DNA from: Mongoliitalea lutea
GTDB lineage: Bacteria; Bacteroidota; Bacteroidia; Cytophagales; Cyclobacteriaceae
Length of the DNA: 64,000 nucleotides
Reading direction: 5' to 3'
Assembly: GCF_014652135.1 (NCBI RefSeq)
Contig: NZ_BMYF01000006.1
Span: 1-64,000, forward strand
The notes under the pieces are model-generated. The model saw only the letters and a list, made by a program, of their open reading frames with translations. It was not told where the DNA came from and ran no database searches. Below are positions 17,302 through 25,889 of this stretch, piece after piece (within the stretch, counting starts at the first letter, position 1; the number at the start of each line of letters is the position of its first letter). Both the position numbers and the translations under genes were made by a program.

Positions 17302-18363
17302 TCAATCAGGCAATTGATAAATCACTACATTAGGTTCGGCATCTCGTGTAAGTCCATAAAGTTTGTTTTCAGATTCGTCTATTGTGAAGGATATAATTTT
17401 GTAGTCCAATTCAAAATTCGATACTATTTCTCCAGAAAGATTGAAAGTAAAAACTCTTGAAGTAGTTGCGTCTTTGTTTGCTTCACTGCTGAGGCCGGAG
17501 TATAAAGCATATATTATACTTTCACCGATATACATACTGTAATATTGTATAATGGTTTCTTTCATGACAGGATATGGATGACCCGACATATTGATGAGTT
17601 CATAAGCAGGTATCTCATTGACAGGTCCTCTTAAGAAAAGCGATTTCCCAGTATTTCTATCTATAACTTCTATATAATCGATTAGTATGCCACATGCTCC
17701 AATGTATCTTTTATTTTTAGAACTCACTAAACTTCCTTGATACAAGGAGTAAAGTACAAAATTGGTTAATTCTTGGTCCGTTCGGTGCTCATCCCAATCT
17801 CCATAGGAGACTAATTTGGAACCTTGATGGGTAAATTCCTGATACTTAGTAGATGCATGTATTTCTCTGCCAATGAATGAACTATCCGAAATAGGTATGA
17901 AATCCAATACGGCGGCTAACATTCCGCTTTGTTGAATTTGAATATCTGCCAATCCGTCTTTATTTTCATTGATTATAAATTTGTTGAAGGTTTGATTTTT
18001 GCTATCATAAGCCCAGAAATCATTATCTCCAAGTCCCTGATGAATAAAATCTGCTGTAAGTATTTCGTTAGGACCTATGCCGTTTATCCCCATACTTTTG
18101 ACAAAGCTTTTGTCTTTTTTAGAGTAAACATAAAAGATATCATTGTTAGCATTTTCCGCTACTACAATGTAATCCCTTGTTACTTGAATGTGCCTAGGTA
18201 GAAGAAATTCCTGGAAATCCATTTTTTTACCTTTTAGTAAAATTGGTTTTGGTAGGTCCTTTTCAGAAAATACAATCTGATTTTCAGGAGATTCCACTTT
18301 TTGTGTGGATCGTGAACAGCTGATGAAAGCAAGAATAATGATGATTAATGTTATTTTATTCAT
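17302..18363 (-). CDS. Six-bladed beta-propeller lipoprotein (BF3164/TolB-like), paralogue
   Basis: A 353-residue lipoprotein (signal MKNKI-type start MNKITLIIIILAFISC, Cys at 16) of the same family as the downstream gene. Shared landmarks are VFSEKDLPKPILLKGKK near the N-terminus, GPNEI / NDFWAYDSKNQTFNKF in the middle, LFLRGPVNEIPAYE, and the final ENKLYGLTRDAEPNVVIY. The second member probably arose by tandem duplication and has since diverged widely. It lies 48 nt downstream of a small exported cysteine-rich peptide gene on the same strand. In Bacteroidota such propellers are often found near small leader-type peptides, which supports a functional link by context only. Confidence 0.75.
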   Translation of the reverse strand: MNKITLIIIILAFISCSRSTQKVESPENQIVFSEKDLPKPILLKGKKMDFQEFLLPRHIQVTRDYIVVAENANNDIFYVYSKKDKSFVKSMGINGIGPNEILTADFIHQGLGDNDFWAYDSKNQTFNKFIINENKDGLADIQIQQSGMLAAVLDFIPISDSSFIGREIHASTKYQEFTHQGSKLVSYGDWDEHRTDQELTNFVLYSLYQGSLVSSKNKRYIGACGILIDYIEVIDRNTGKSLFLRGPVNEIPAYELINMSGHPYPVMKETIIQYYSMYIGESIIYALYSGLSSEANKDATTSRVFTFNLSGEIVSNFELDYKIISFTIDESENKLYGLTRDAEPNVVIYQLPD

Positions 18364-18411
18364 ATAAAATGAACAGGCACGCTAACATTATGCGTGACTG
18401 TGATTTAAAGT

Positions 18412-18615
18412 TTAACAAGTTGTTTGACCAAGTTTATATATTGAATCTGCAAATTTTATTAAGTACACGGGATGTATACAAGAAGGACCAATGACTTGGC
18501 AACACACCCCTCCTTCTCCTATTTCTGGATCTGGGACTGATTCTTGCCCACTTGCAGTACTTAAGCCAAATCCAAATGAAATGGCCAAAATGGAGGAAAA
18601 TAATAATTTACGCAT
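18412..18615 (-). CDS. Small exported cysteine-rich peptide
   Basis: A 67-residue protein with a clear Sec signal (MRKLLFSSILAISFGFG, cleavage probably after LSTASG or nearby), leaving a mature peptide of about 43 residues with four cysteines (VCC, SC, and a C-terminal TTC) and little else. It resembles in layout the NVEALA-type small peptides that accompany propeller lipoproteins in Bacteroidota, but the NVEALA motif itself is not present. It is the first gene of the minus-strand cluster with the two propellers (48 nt gap). Start and signal are convincing; role unknown. Confidence 0.65.
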   Translation of the reverse strand: MRKLLFSSILAISFGFGLSTASGQESVPDPEIGEGGVCCQVIGPSCIHPVYLIKFADSIYKLGQTTC

Positions 18616-18643
18616 AATTGTTAATGGTTTAATGAAATAATTA

Positions 18644-18677
18644 AGTCCGATAACGGACTAGCTTTTACCCAAAAGCT
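18644..18677. promoter_or_regulatory. Two adjacent hairpins upstream of the small peptide gene
   Basis: AGTCCG/CGGACT (18644-18659, 4-nt loop) is followed directly by AGCTTTT/AAAAGCT (18660-18677, 4-nt loop). They lie 28-62 nt upstream of the peptide start at 18615, probably in its 5' leader or operator region. The rest of 18616-18852 is AT-rich and shows nothing else. Confidence 0.4.
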
Positions 18678-18852
18678 GTTACAATATTATTATTATTATG
18701 CGCAAATAGTTTTTAATATTTTTTTTTGAAATTACTGTTATAAATAATTTTAGTATATGTTTGAATAATCATGTAAATAAATTTTAGGAGACTTTTAATG
18801 AAATAATCATGGGTTACCCAACATCGTGATTTTTATGGCTTTTTTACGATCT

Positions 18853-18948
18853 AATCCTGCAAAGTCATAACTTTACAGGAATGAAATCCTTTAAAGTTAT
18901 AACTTTAAGGGAATGTAATCCTCCAAAGTTATGATTTTGAGGGAATAA
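18853..18948. repeat. Three tandem 32-nt repeats with dyad symmetry
   Basis: Units at 18853-18884, 18885-18916 and 18917-18948 each start AATCCT and end GGAAT(G/A). Each centres on a version of AAAGTTATAACTTT, a 14-bp perfect palindrome in unit 2 (18 bp with flanks) and imperfect in the others. The array ends 44 nt before the ATPase start at 18993, so it may be an operator array for that gene. Confidence 0.8.
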
Positions 18949-18992
18949 GTCTTAAATTTGTGTTTGAATTAGATTTTAAAAAAATTGATAGA

Positions 18993-20135
18993 ATGAAGTT
19001 TGAACGATCCATCCAAGAGTTAATTCAGGCAAAGTTTTTCTTAGGGAAGGCGATTGTATTATTGGGGCCGAGGCAGGTGGGGAAAACGACCTTGATTGAA
19101 ACCATCCTGAGAGGTAGAGAGGAGAAGTTTTTATACTTGGATGGGGATGATTCTACCGTAAGGGAAATTCTTGAGCAGGCTAATACGGAGACTTTGCGCG
19201 CCATCATTGCGGACCATAAAATAGTGTATATTGATGAAGCTCAGCGTATCAATGCAATCGGGTTGCAGTCAAAAATTATCGTGGATCAGTTCAAGCATAT
19301 CCAATTGGTCCTGAGCGGATCTTCAGCATTTGAACTCAATGAAAAAATTCAAGAGCCGCTTACGGGAAGAAAGTGGACCTTTCACTTGTGGCCCATCGCT
19401 TGGCAGGAATATGAAAAAGAAGTGGGCTATTTGAAAGCGGAACAAAGTTTGGAAAACAGACTGGTTTATGGGTTTTATCCGGATGTCATTACTGATGCAA
19501 CTCATGAAAAAGAGGTGCTTTTAGAGTTGACCGAAAGCTACCTATATAAAGATGTCTTGATTTACGGAAACTTAAAAAAGCCCAAATTGGTCCGAAACAT
19601 CCTAGAGGCCCTGGCTTACCAAGTGGGTAATGAAGTGAAATATAAGGAACTGGGAGAAACCGTCGGTGCAGATCCAAAAACTGTCGCTTCTTACATTGAT
19701 GTCTTGGAGAAAGCATTTGTAGTCTTCAGTTTATCCTCTTACAGTCGGAATCTCCGTACTGAAATTAAGACAGCTAAAAAGCTATATTTCTATGATAACG
19801 GTATAAGAAATGCTGTGATCAGGGATTTCACCCCAATGGCAGTAAGGCAAGATGTGGGAGCTTTGTGGGAAAACTTTCTAATCAGTGAGCGATTAAAAGC
19901 TAATTCGTACACTAGGAGCTTGGCGAGAACCTATTTTTGGAGAACTAAGCAGCAACAAGAGATTGATTATGTAGAGGAGCTTACAGGAAAATTTCATGCT
20001 TATGAATTTAAATGGAATCCTAAGCGAAAAGTGAATTTTCCAAAGACGTTTACAGAGGCTTATCAAAGCCAGAATCTATTAGTGAATAGAGGGAATTTTA
20101 GGGAATTTCTCAATGAATATGAAGTAATCGGATAG
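18993..20135 (+). CDS. AAA-family ATPase with DUF4143 C-terminal domain
   Basis: A protein of about 380 residues. The ATG at 18993 gives MKFERSIQELIQ, matching the usual family N-terminus; a GTG 33 nt upstream would add an extra peptide. Walker A is GPRQVGKTT near residue 29, Walker B is IVYIDEAQ near residue 78, a sensor motif VLSGSSAFEL lies near residue 110, and the C-terminal DUF4143 part contains FYDNGIRNAVI and an ending FYWRTKQQQEIDYVEE-type nuclease-like strand (written YFWRTKQQQEIDYVEE here). These ATPases are abundant and variable in Bacteroidota; their role is not established. Convergent with the antitoxin-like gene, only 2 nt away. Confidence 0.88.
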   Translation: MKFERSIQELIQAKFFLGKAIVLLGPRQVGKTTLIETILRGREEKFLYLDGDDSTVREILEQANTETLRAIIADHKIVYIDEAQRINAIGLQSKIIVDQFKHIQLVLSGSSAFELNEKIQEPLTGRKWTFHLWPIAWQEYEKEVGYLKAEQSLENRLVYGFYPDVITDATHEKEVLLELTESYLYKDVLIYGNLKKPKLVRNILEALAYQVGNEVKYKELGETVGADPKTVASYIDVLEKAFVVFSLSSYSRNLRTEIKTAKKLYFYDNGIRNAVIRDFTPMAVRQDVGALWENFLISERLKANSYTRSLARTYFWRTKQQQEIDYVEELTGKFHAYEFKWNPKRKVNFPKTFTEAYQSQNLLVNRGNFREFLNEYEVIG

Positions 20136-20137
20136 TC

Positions 20138-20392
20138 TTATTTATCTGTATTTCGAAATTTACTTTCAATTTTTTCCTTAATAATCCTTTTGTATTCTAC
20201 GGAGAGGTGTGAGTCTTGGCATTCAACCCCAAATAAATCTTTTCCAAGCTCAACAGAGGATTGAAAAGCGTCATAGTTTTCTAAATACTTTTGCAAAGCA
20301 TCTTGAATGATTTGTGATTTGGAAATGCCTTTTATCTCACTTATGAGATTCAGTTTTGTCTCTATTTCCTTATTTAGCCTGAGATGAAGCAT
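20138..20392 (-). CDS. Ribbon-helix-helix antitoxin-like protein (orphan)
   Basis: An 84-residue protein with an N-terminal ribbon-helix-helix fold (LHLRLNKEIETKLNLISEIK, SKSQIIQDALQKYLENY) and a C-terminal region containing ELGKDLFG. That C-terminal pattern is familiar from antitoxins paired with PIN-domain (VapC) toxins. No PIN-domain gene follows: the DUF4143 ATPase ends 2 nt away on the other strand. It may be an orphan antitoxin whose toxin was lost, or a third member of the MazF operon, since it lies 18 nt downstream of mazF on the same strand. Confidence 0.7.
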   Translation of the reverse strand: MLHLRLNKEIETKLNLISEIKGISKSQIIQDALQKYLENYDAFQSSVELGKDLFGVECQDSHLSVEYKRIIKEKIESKFRNTDK

Positions 20393-20410
20393 GTTTTCTG
20401 TGGTTTTGGG

Positions 20411-20746
20411 TTAGTGTAGCGTAGTAATATCCTGCAAAGTCTCCAATGCCTGCATAACTTCCTCTTCGGAGATCTCTCCAATCTTTTCTACCAACCGCTC
20501 CTTGGATATAGAGCGGATATGGAAAACCATCATTTCGGAAGTGGCTTTTAGGTTGTTTGTGTTGTTGGGCTGTAGGATTGGGTTGCCTTGGTAATGTTTG
20601 ATTTTTGTAGTCAATGGCACGGTAATTACTACATTCAGGTATTTGTTCAGCATATTGCCACTGATGATGACTACAGATCTAAATCCAGCTTGCTCAGAAC
20701 CTCTTACAGGATTCAGGTCTGCATACCAAATCTCACCTTGTCTCAT
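20411..20746 (-). CDS. MazF/PemK-type mRNA interferase toxin
   Basis: A 111-residue protein of the MazF/PemK family, ribosome-independent endoribonucleases that inhibit growth when free of antitoxin. It opens MRQGEIWYADLNPVRGSEQA and continues RSVVIISGNMLNKYLNVVITVPLTTK, the family barrel with the conserved Arg (PVRGSE) and Thr (PLTT) positions. Its start overlaps the antitoxin gene by 14 nt, the classic toxin-antitoxin layout. Probably autorepressed through the antitoxin. Confidence 0.92.
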   Translation of the reverse strand: MRQGEIWYADLNPVRGSEQAGFRSVVIISGNMLNKYLNVVITVPLTTKIKHYQGNPILQPNNTNNLKATSEMMVFHIRSISKERLVEKIGEISEEEVMQALETLQDITTLH

Positions 20747-20975
20747 CTTCCAATTGCTTCAAATATTCTCCCATACCTTCTTCTGCTAAGGACAACATAT
20801 CTTGATCCTTTCCGGCAGCTTGATAGGATTTTACATAAGCAACCCTTTTGAGATGATCAAGATAGAGACTCAGCGCTTTTTCTATCAGTTTGTTTTTGGG
20901 CAAGCCCAGGGTTTTTGCATACTTAGCTAGTCTTTGCACGAGCTCATCGGGGAGTGAAGTAGTGATAGTGGTCAT
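20733..20975 (-). CDS. Ribbon-helix-helix antitoxin of the MazF pair
   Basis: An 80-residue protein with an N-terminal RHH domain (TTITTSLPDELVQRLAKYAK, PKNKLIEKALSLYL) and an acidic/glutamine-rich C-terminal tail (GMGEYLKQLEDETR) that would bind the toxin. It precedes and overlaps mazF. A 7-bp inverted repeat directly upstream of its start is a likely autoregulatory site. Confidence 0.88.
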   Translation of the reverse strand: MTTITTSLPDELVQRLAKYAKTLGLPKNKLIEKALSLYLDHLKRVAYVKSYQAAGKDQDMLSLAEEGMGEYLKQLEDETR

Positions 20976-20990
20976 AATTTATGTATTTTT

Positions 20991-21009
20991 TGTAAATATA
21001 AAATTTACA
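20991..21009. promoter_or_regulatory. Candidate operator of the toxin-antitoxin operon
   Basis: TGTAAAT (20991-20997) and ATTTACA (21003-21009) are perfect complements around a 5-nt centre. The site lies 16 nt upstream of the antitoxin ATG, where the promoter should be, fitting binding by the RHH antitoxin. Confidence 0.55.
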
Positions 21010-21015
21010 TATAAA

Positions 21016-21822
21016 TTACACAACACACTCAAAAACAATATATTCTGAAGGCCACTTGGTGGGCTCTGGTTTCTCCGAAAATAATCCAAACACCGTAGAA
21101 CCTGAACCAGACATAGCAGCATAGTAGGCGCCCATCTCGTAGAGCTGCGTTTTGATTTGGGGAAGCGTTGGATGATTGGGAAAGATACTTTTTTCAAAAT
21201 CATTGACCAAGTGTTCTTTCCAGGTGTGCTTATCTTTCAAAATCTCTTGAAGATCAACTGTTGGCGCTTGAGGCTTGACACCTGCGTACGCTTCTTTGGT
21301 GCCGATATGGATCGGAGGTTTGACCAAAACCAGGTAATCTCCTTGGATATTGACATCGGTTGAAGCTAAGATTTCGCCTCTTCCGGTGGCAATTTTTGGC
21401 TTATTTTCTATAAATAAAGCGCAATCACTTCCCAATTGAGCGGCGTATTCTTCTAAAAATAGGTCTTCCAAATACAACTCAAAAAGTTGGTTCATTAAAG
21501 TCAACGCAAAGGCTGCATCAGCAGACCCTCCCCCTAAGCCGGCACCCATTGGAATATTTTTATGCAAGTGGATGTGGACTTCCGGAATGTCGGGAAAATC
21601 CTTTTTCAGAAATTTATAAGCTTTTACTATCAGGTTATCTTTGGTTTCTCCCGGGATGGGTAGTCCTGTACTTTCAAAAATTGTCTTTTTGGCGGGGATC
21701 ATTTCTAAAGCGTCCAACCAAGGAATAGGTACCATACAGGTTTCCAGTTCGTGATAGCCATCAGCCCGTTTGGCTGTAATGTGGAGTCCTAGGTTGATTT
21801 TGGCATTTGGAAAGCAGATCAT
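21016..21822 (-). CDS. ispE: 4-diphosphocytidyl-2-C-methyl-D-erythritol kinase
   Basis: IspE phosphorylates CDP-methylerythritol in the non-mevalonate isoprenoid pathway. The 268-residue protein shows the GHMP kinase signatures: AKINLGLHITAKRADGYHEL at the N-terminus (with the ATG at 21822), the ATP-binding loop PMGAGLGGGSADAAFAL near residue 92, and the C-terminal MSGSGSTVFGLF. It is a single gene on the minus strand upstream of the toxin-antitoxin operon and divergent from the branched-chain amino acid operon. Confidence 0.95.
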   Translation of the reverse strand: MICFPNAKINLGLHITAKRADGYHELETCMVPIPWLDALEMIPAKKTIFESTGLPIPGETKDNLIVKAYKFLKKDFPDIPEVHIHLHKNIPMGAGLGGGSADAAFALTLMNQLFELYLEDLFLEEYAAQLGSDCALFIENKPKIATGRGEILASTDVNIQGDYLVLVKPPIHIGTKEAYAGVKPQAPTVDLQEILKDKHTWKEHLVNDFEKSIFPNHPTLPQIKTQLYEMGAYYAAMSGSGSTVFGLFSEKPEPTKWPSEYIVFECVV

Positions 21823-22237
21823 ACAAATTCTTTGTTTGAGGCTTAAAGATGCTATTTTTATGGAGATAGTGGAAGTCTGTCAGAGCTGATTTTACAAAAG
21901 AAGTTTTATTTCATAACCCTTATCAGTGATTTATAAGCGTAATAATCAGTAGAATTATGTTCAGGTATTTCATTAATCCTTATCGAAATCTTTTCAACCA
22001 ATCCACTATTAATTGTAGCCTATTTACCAAATGCTTCGAAAAATTAATAAATGTTTAACGGAATCAATATTTTCATGAAAAAAATGAAATTAAAATTTTG
22101 TTTGGAAAATTCAGGTTAAGAGGCATTTTTTATGATAGAATATTTTGTTTGATGCTTTTTTATGGTTTTATATTTTGCCATAAATAATTTTGAGGCATAT
22201 AAAAATTTATTTTGAATCAAAAAAAAGAAATAAAATA
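21823..22237. other. AT-rich intergenic region, no gene seen
   Basis: The 415 nt between ispE and the ilv promoter are AT-rich with several poly-A/T runs. I found no credible ORF, hairpin terminator or RNA gene. The ispE promoter probably lies in its left part. Confidence 0.5.
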
Positions 22238-22268
22238 TTGCAACTCTCGGTAATGGGCTTTAATATTG
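22238..22268 (+). promoter_or_regulatory. Promoter of the ilv-leu operon
   Basis: TTG at 22238-22240, 20 nt, TAATATTG at 22261-22268 (one mismatch to TAnnTTTG). Transcription would start near 22275, 23 nt upstream of the leader peptide ATG. Confidence 0.65.
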
Positions 22269-22297
22269 TACCATCAAATCAATAAGAACCATACCAC

Positions 22298-22354
22298 ATG
22301 TTTGAATTAGTCACTCCTCTCAGCTTTATTATTATTCTCATTTGTGATAAGTGA
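22298..22354 (+). CDS. Branched-chain amino acid operon leader peptide
   Basis: An 18-codon ORF encodes MFELVTPLSFIIILICDK. Eight of the 18 residues are Leu, Val or Ile, including the run I-I-I-L-I. It lies between the operon promoter and a terminator hairpin and its stop codon is 2 nt before the antiterminator strand, as expected of a translation-controlled attenuator. Starvation for Ile, Leu or Val would stall the ribosome upstream of the stop. Confidence 0.88.
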   Translation: MFELVTPLSFIIILICDK

Positions 22355-22355
22355 A

Positions 22356-22422
22356 GAGGCGCTAGACTATTTGACATCAACCATAGATTCGAAAGTGCCT
22401 CAGAACATGAGGCACTTTTTTT
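22356..22422 (+). promoter_or_regulatory. Attenuator: antiterminator and terminator of the ilv-leu operon
   Basis: Terminator: GTGCCTCA (22395-22402) and TGAGGCAC (22408-22415), 5-nt loop, then seven Ts. Antiterminator: GAGGCGC (22356-22362) can pair with GTGCCTC (22395-22401) with one G-U pair, which excludes the terminator. A ribosome at the leader stop (22352-22354) would cover GAGGCGC and let the terminator form; a ribosome stalled at the Ile/Leu codons would leave it free. The ilvD start is 30 nt beyond the T run. Confidence 0.88.
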
Positions 22423-22452
22423 ATAAACCTATTTTAACCGCGAGTAGTACAG

Positions 22453-24129
22453 ATGAATTTGAAGAAACATAGTTGGGAAATCAGCCAAAATGAAGAACAT
22501 CCCGCCGGTAAGGCCATGCTATATGCCACGGGTATGTCGGATAAACAGATGAACCAACCCTTCTTGGGAATAGCGAGTTGCGGCTATGAAAGTAACCCCT
22601 GCAACATGCACCTCAACGATTTTGCCGGTCTGATCAAAAACGCCTCTAAGGCTGATGATTTGACCGGTTTGGTTTTTAATACTATGGGAATTTCAGATGG
22701 GATATCCATGGGCACTTCAGGGATGCGTTATTCCTTGGTTTCGAGAGAGATTATTGCTGACTCTATCGAGTCTTTTATTTTGGGCCATTCTTTTGATGCC
22801 TGCATTGCGGTAGCTGGTTGCGATAAAAACATGCCGGGCGCTGTCATGGGGATGTTGCGCATCAATAGGCCTGCTATCATGGTTTACGGGGGTACAATCC
22901 GCTCTGGAAATTATAAAGGTGAAAAGTTGAACATCGTATCCGCCTTTGAAGCGTACGGCAAAAGGATTAAAGGGGAATTGTCAGACTTGGATTACCAAGG
23001 TGTAATCCAAAATGCCTGTCCAGGTGCAGGCGCCTGTGGAGGGATGTACACAGCTAATACGATGTCCTCTGCTATTGAAGCCATGGGGATGTCTTTGCCT
23101 TACTCCTCCTCAACTCCCGCCACAGCTCCTGAGAAATTAGAGGAGTGCCAAAGGGTAAGTTCTTACATCAGAATTTTGCTAGAAAAAGATATCAAGCCAA
23201 AAGATATTGTCACGTATAAAAGTTTGGAAAATGCCGTACGGGTTGCGGTAGCTTTAGGAGGCAGTACGAATGCAGTGCTGCATATTTTGGCAATTGCAAA
23301 GACAGCTGGAATCACATTTACGCTGGATGATTTTAAGCGGGTTAATTCCGAAACGCCATTGTTAGGCGACTTTAAGCCTTCCGGTAAATTTTTAATGGAA
23401 GATTTGTATCAGCAAGGTGGACTGCCGGCCTTTATGCGCTACCTATTGGATAATGGGATGTTGCATGGGGATTGTAAGACGGTAACAGGTAAAACTGTGG
23501 CTGAGAATCTGGCAGCTATTACACCTGTAGTTCCTTCTGTAGTCAATGTGATTCATCCGATTGAGCAGCCTTTGAAAGAAACTGGTCACCTATGTGTGTT
23601 GAGAGGAAATTTGGCGCCGGAAGGTTCGGTGGCTAAGATTTCAGGAAAAGAAGGTAAATCGTTTACAGGTCCTGCTAAAGTATTTGATTCTGAACTGGAT
23701 GCCAATGAAGGTATCAAAAAGGGATTGGTCAATAAAGGCGAGGTAATTGTTATTCGCTACATAGGTCCTAAAGGAGGCCCTGGCATGCCGGAAATGTTAA
23801 AACCTACCTCCATGATTATCGGTGCAGGCTTAGGTGCAGATGTTGCTTTGATAACAGATGGCCGTTTTTCTGGTGGCACCCATGGCTTTGTTGTAGGGCA
23901 CGTCACTCCGGAAGCTTACAGCGGTGGACCAATTGCTTTGGTAAAAGATGGGGATCAGATTACCATCGATGCGGATGCATTGGCAATTCATCTACATGTA
24001 AGTGATGAAGAACTCGCAGAACGGAAGAAATCTTGGGTCAATAAGGATCTCAGTGATTTGCAAGGTACGCTCAAAAAATATAATAAACTGGTCGCTTCTG
24101 CTTCTGAAGGTTGTATTACAGACCGCTGA
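22453..24129 (+). CDS. ilvD: Dihydroxy-acid dehydratase
   Basis: IlvD dehydrates 2,3-dihydroxy-3-methylbutanoate and the isoleucine analogue to the 2-oxo acids, using an iron-sulfur cluster. The 558-residue length is normal. Candidate cluster cysteines are C50 (SNPC), C123 ([10 protein letters not shown]) and a Cys in [16 protein letters not shown] near residue 190. [20 protein letters not shown] near residue 475 is the C-terminal signature. It is the first structural gene behind the attenuator; ilvB begins 58 nt downstream. Confidence 0.97.
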   Translation: MNLKKHSWEISQNEEHPAGKAMLYATGMSDKQMNQPFLGIASCGYESNPCNMHLNDFAGLIKNASKADDLTGLVFNTMGISDGISMGTSGMRYSLVSREIIADSIESFILGHSFDACIAVAGCDKNMPGAVMGMLRINRPAIMVYGGTIRSGNYKGEKLNIVSAFEAYGKRIKGELSDLDYQGVIQNACPGAGACGGMYTANTMSSAIEAMGMSLPYSSSTPATAPEKLEECQRVSSYIRILLEKDIKPKDIVTYKSLENAVRVAVALGGSTNAVLHILAIAKTAGITFTLDDFKRVNSETPLLGDFKPSGKFLMEDLYQQGGLPAFMRYLLDNGMLHGDCKTVTGKTVAENLAAITPVVPSVVNVIHPIEQPLKETGHLCVLRGNLAPEGSVAKISGKEGKSFTGPAKVFDSELDANEGIKKGLVNKGEVIVIRYIGPKGGPGMPEMLKPTSMIIGAGLGADVALITDGRFSGGTHGFVVGHVTPEAYSGGPIALVKDGDQITIDADALAIHLHVSDEELAERKKSWVNKDLSDLQGTLKKYNKLVASASEGCITDR

Positions 24130-24187
24130 TTGCACACTAAAGACTAGTAAACTTACTTATAACCTATCCATCTAACTCCACCATACC

Positions 24188-25870
24188 ATGATCAGAGGAG
24201 CCGATATCGTAGTAAAATCCCTCATAGAGGAAAATGCCGAATTTATTTTCGGATATCCTGGAGGGGCCATCATGCCAGTGTATGATGCTTTGTATGATTA
24301 CAGCGATCGCATCAAGCACGTATTGACGCGACATGAACAAGGTGCCATCCATGCAGCACAGGGTTATGCCCGAGTCTCAGGTAAAGTTGGAGTGGTTTTA
24401 GCTACTTCGGGACCAGGTGCTACCAATCTGATTACTGGTTTAGCAGATGCACAGATAGATAGTACGCCTCTCGTCTGTATCACTGGCCAAGTGGCAGCTC
24501 ATTTGTTGGGTACAGATGCTTTTCAGGAAACGGATGTGGTAGGTCTTTCCATGCCTGGTACCAAATGGAATATACAGGTTAGGAGAGTAGAAGACATTGC
24601 ACCTGCCATTGCTAAAGCATTTTTGATTGCGAGATCAGGAAGACCGGGCCCTGTTTTGGTAGATATCACCAAAAATGCACAAGTGGAGTTTGGGGAGTAT
24701 AATTATGTTCCTTGCTTAGGCGTTCGCTCTTATAGGCCCTATGTCAAAATCGATCAAAGTGCGGTGAACGCCGCAGCGGCTTTGATTGATGCGGCGGAAA
24801 AGCCCTATGTCTTGTTTGGACAAGGGGTGATTTTAGCTCAGGCAGAATCGGAATTAAAGGCTTTTTTAGATAAAACAGGAATCCCCGCAGCATCAACTTT
24901 ACTCGGTTCGGGAGCTTTATCGGAAGAACATCCTAGCTACGTGGGTAAATTGGGTATGCACGGAAATTATGCCCCTAATCTATTGACCAATCAATGCGAT
25001 GTCCTTATCGCTGTCGGAATGCGATTTGATGACCGGGTGACTGGGGATTTGAAACGCTATGCCAAACAAGCCAAAGTGATCCACCTCGAATTGGACCCAA
25101 GTGAAATCAATAAAAATGTTGCTTGCACGGTTGCTATTCAGGGTGACTGCAAGGATAGTTTGGCACTCCTGACTGCTGCCGTAAAGGAAAATTCCCATGA
25201 ATCTTGGATGGACCGCTTCAGAGAGTTGGAAAAAGAAGAAAAAGAAGCTGTAGTCATCCATGACCTGCATGCTACTCAAGGGGGCTTGCATATGGGCGAA
25301 GTGATCCATATCATCAATAAGTTTAAAGAGGATGATGCGATTCTGGTAACGGATGTAGGACAGCATCAGATGATTGCGTGGAGATATTTTGATTACAAAA
25401 CGAGTCGTACTCAGGTCACTTCGGGAGGTCTTGGCACCATGGGATTTGCTTTGCCTGCTGCCTTGGGAGCTCAGTTACACGATTATTCCAAGCAAGTGAT
25501 TTGTGTGGTAGGGGATGGTGGTATTCAAATGACCATTCAGGAATTAGGAACCATTATGCAGACCAAGGCTCCGGTGAAAGTAGTCTTGCTCAACAACAAC
25601 TATTTGGGAATGGTACGCCAATGGCAGCAGCTCTTTTTTGACAAGCGCTATTCCTTCACGGAATTGGAAAATCCAGATTTCATCAAAATTGCGGAAGCTT
25701 ATAAAATCCAAGCGCGTAAAGTCACCGAACGGGAAGACTTAGAAGCGGCTGTTGCAGAAATGATGCTTCATCAAGGGCCATTCTTCCTAGAAGTAGTGGT
25801 GGAAAAAGAAGATAATGTATTTCCAATGATTGCCACGGGCTGCTCTGTGGAAGAAGTAAGATTAAGCTAA
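24188..25870 (+). CDS. ilvB: Acetolactate synthase large (catalytic) subunit
   Basis: This 560-residue thiamine-diphosphate enzyme makes acetolactate or acetohydroxybutyrate from pyruvate and pyruvate/2-oxobutyrate. Seen are the N-terminal EFIFGYPGGAIMPVYDAL and RHEQGAIHAAQGYARVSGK (catalytic Glu), the FAD-binding middle domain (VGMRFDDRVTG), and the C-terminal ThDP site GDGGIQMTIQELGTI...LNNNYLGMVRQWQ. ilvN follows 19 nt after the stop. Feedback control by valine through IlvN is usual for the family. Confidence 0.96.
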   Translation: MIRGADIVVKSLIEENAEFIFGYPGGAIMPVYDALYDYSDRIKHVLTRHEQGAIHAAQGYARVSGKVGVVLATSGPGATNLITGLADAQIDSTPLVCITGQVAAHLLGTDAFQETDVVGLSMPGTKWNIQVRRVEDIAPAIAKAFLIARSGRPGPVLVDITKNAQVEFGEYNYVPCLGVRSYRPYVKIDQSAVNAAAALIDAAEKPYVLFGQGVILAQAESELKAFLDKTGIPAASTLLGSGALSEEHPSYVGKLGMHGNYAPNLLTNQCDVLIAVGMRFDDRVTGDLKRYAKQAKVIHLELDPSEINKNVACTVAIQGDCKDSLALLTAAVKENSHESWMDRFRELEKEEKEAVVIHDLHATQGGLHMGEVIHIINKFKEDDAILVTDVGQHQMIAWRYFDYKTSRTQVTSGGLGTMGFALPAALGAQLHDYSKQVICVVGDGGIQMTIQELGTIMQTKAPVKVVLLNNNYLGMVRQWQQLFFDKRYSFTELENPDFIKIAEAYKIQARKVTEREDLEAAVAEMMLHQGPFFLEVVVEKEDNVFPMIATGCSVEEVRLS

Positions 25871-25889
25871 GCTCTATCCTCACAACACT

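Noticed and set aside
18853-18948. CRISPR array
   Set aside because: The three 32-nt units are contiguous, with no unique spacers, and no cas genes are present.
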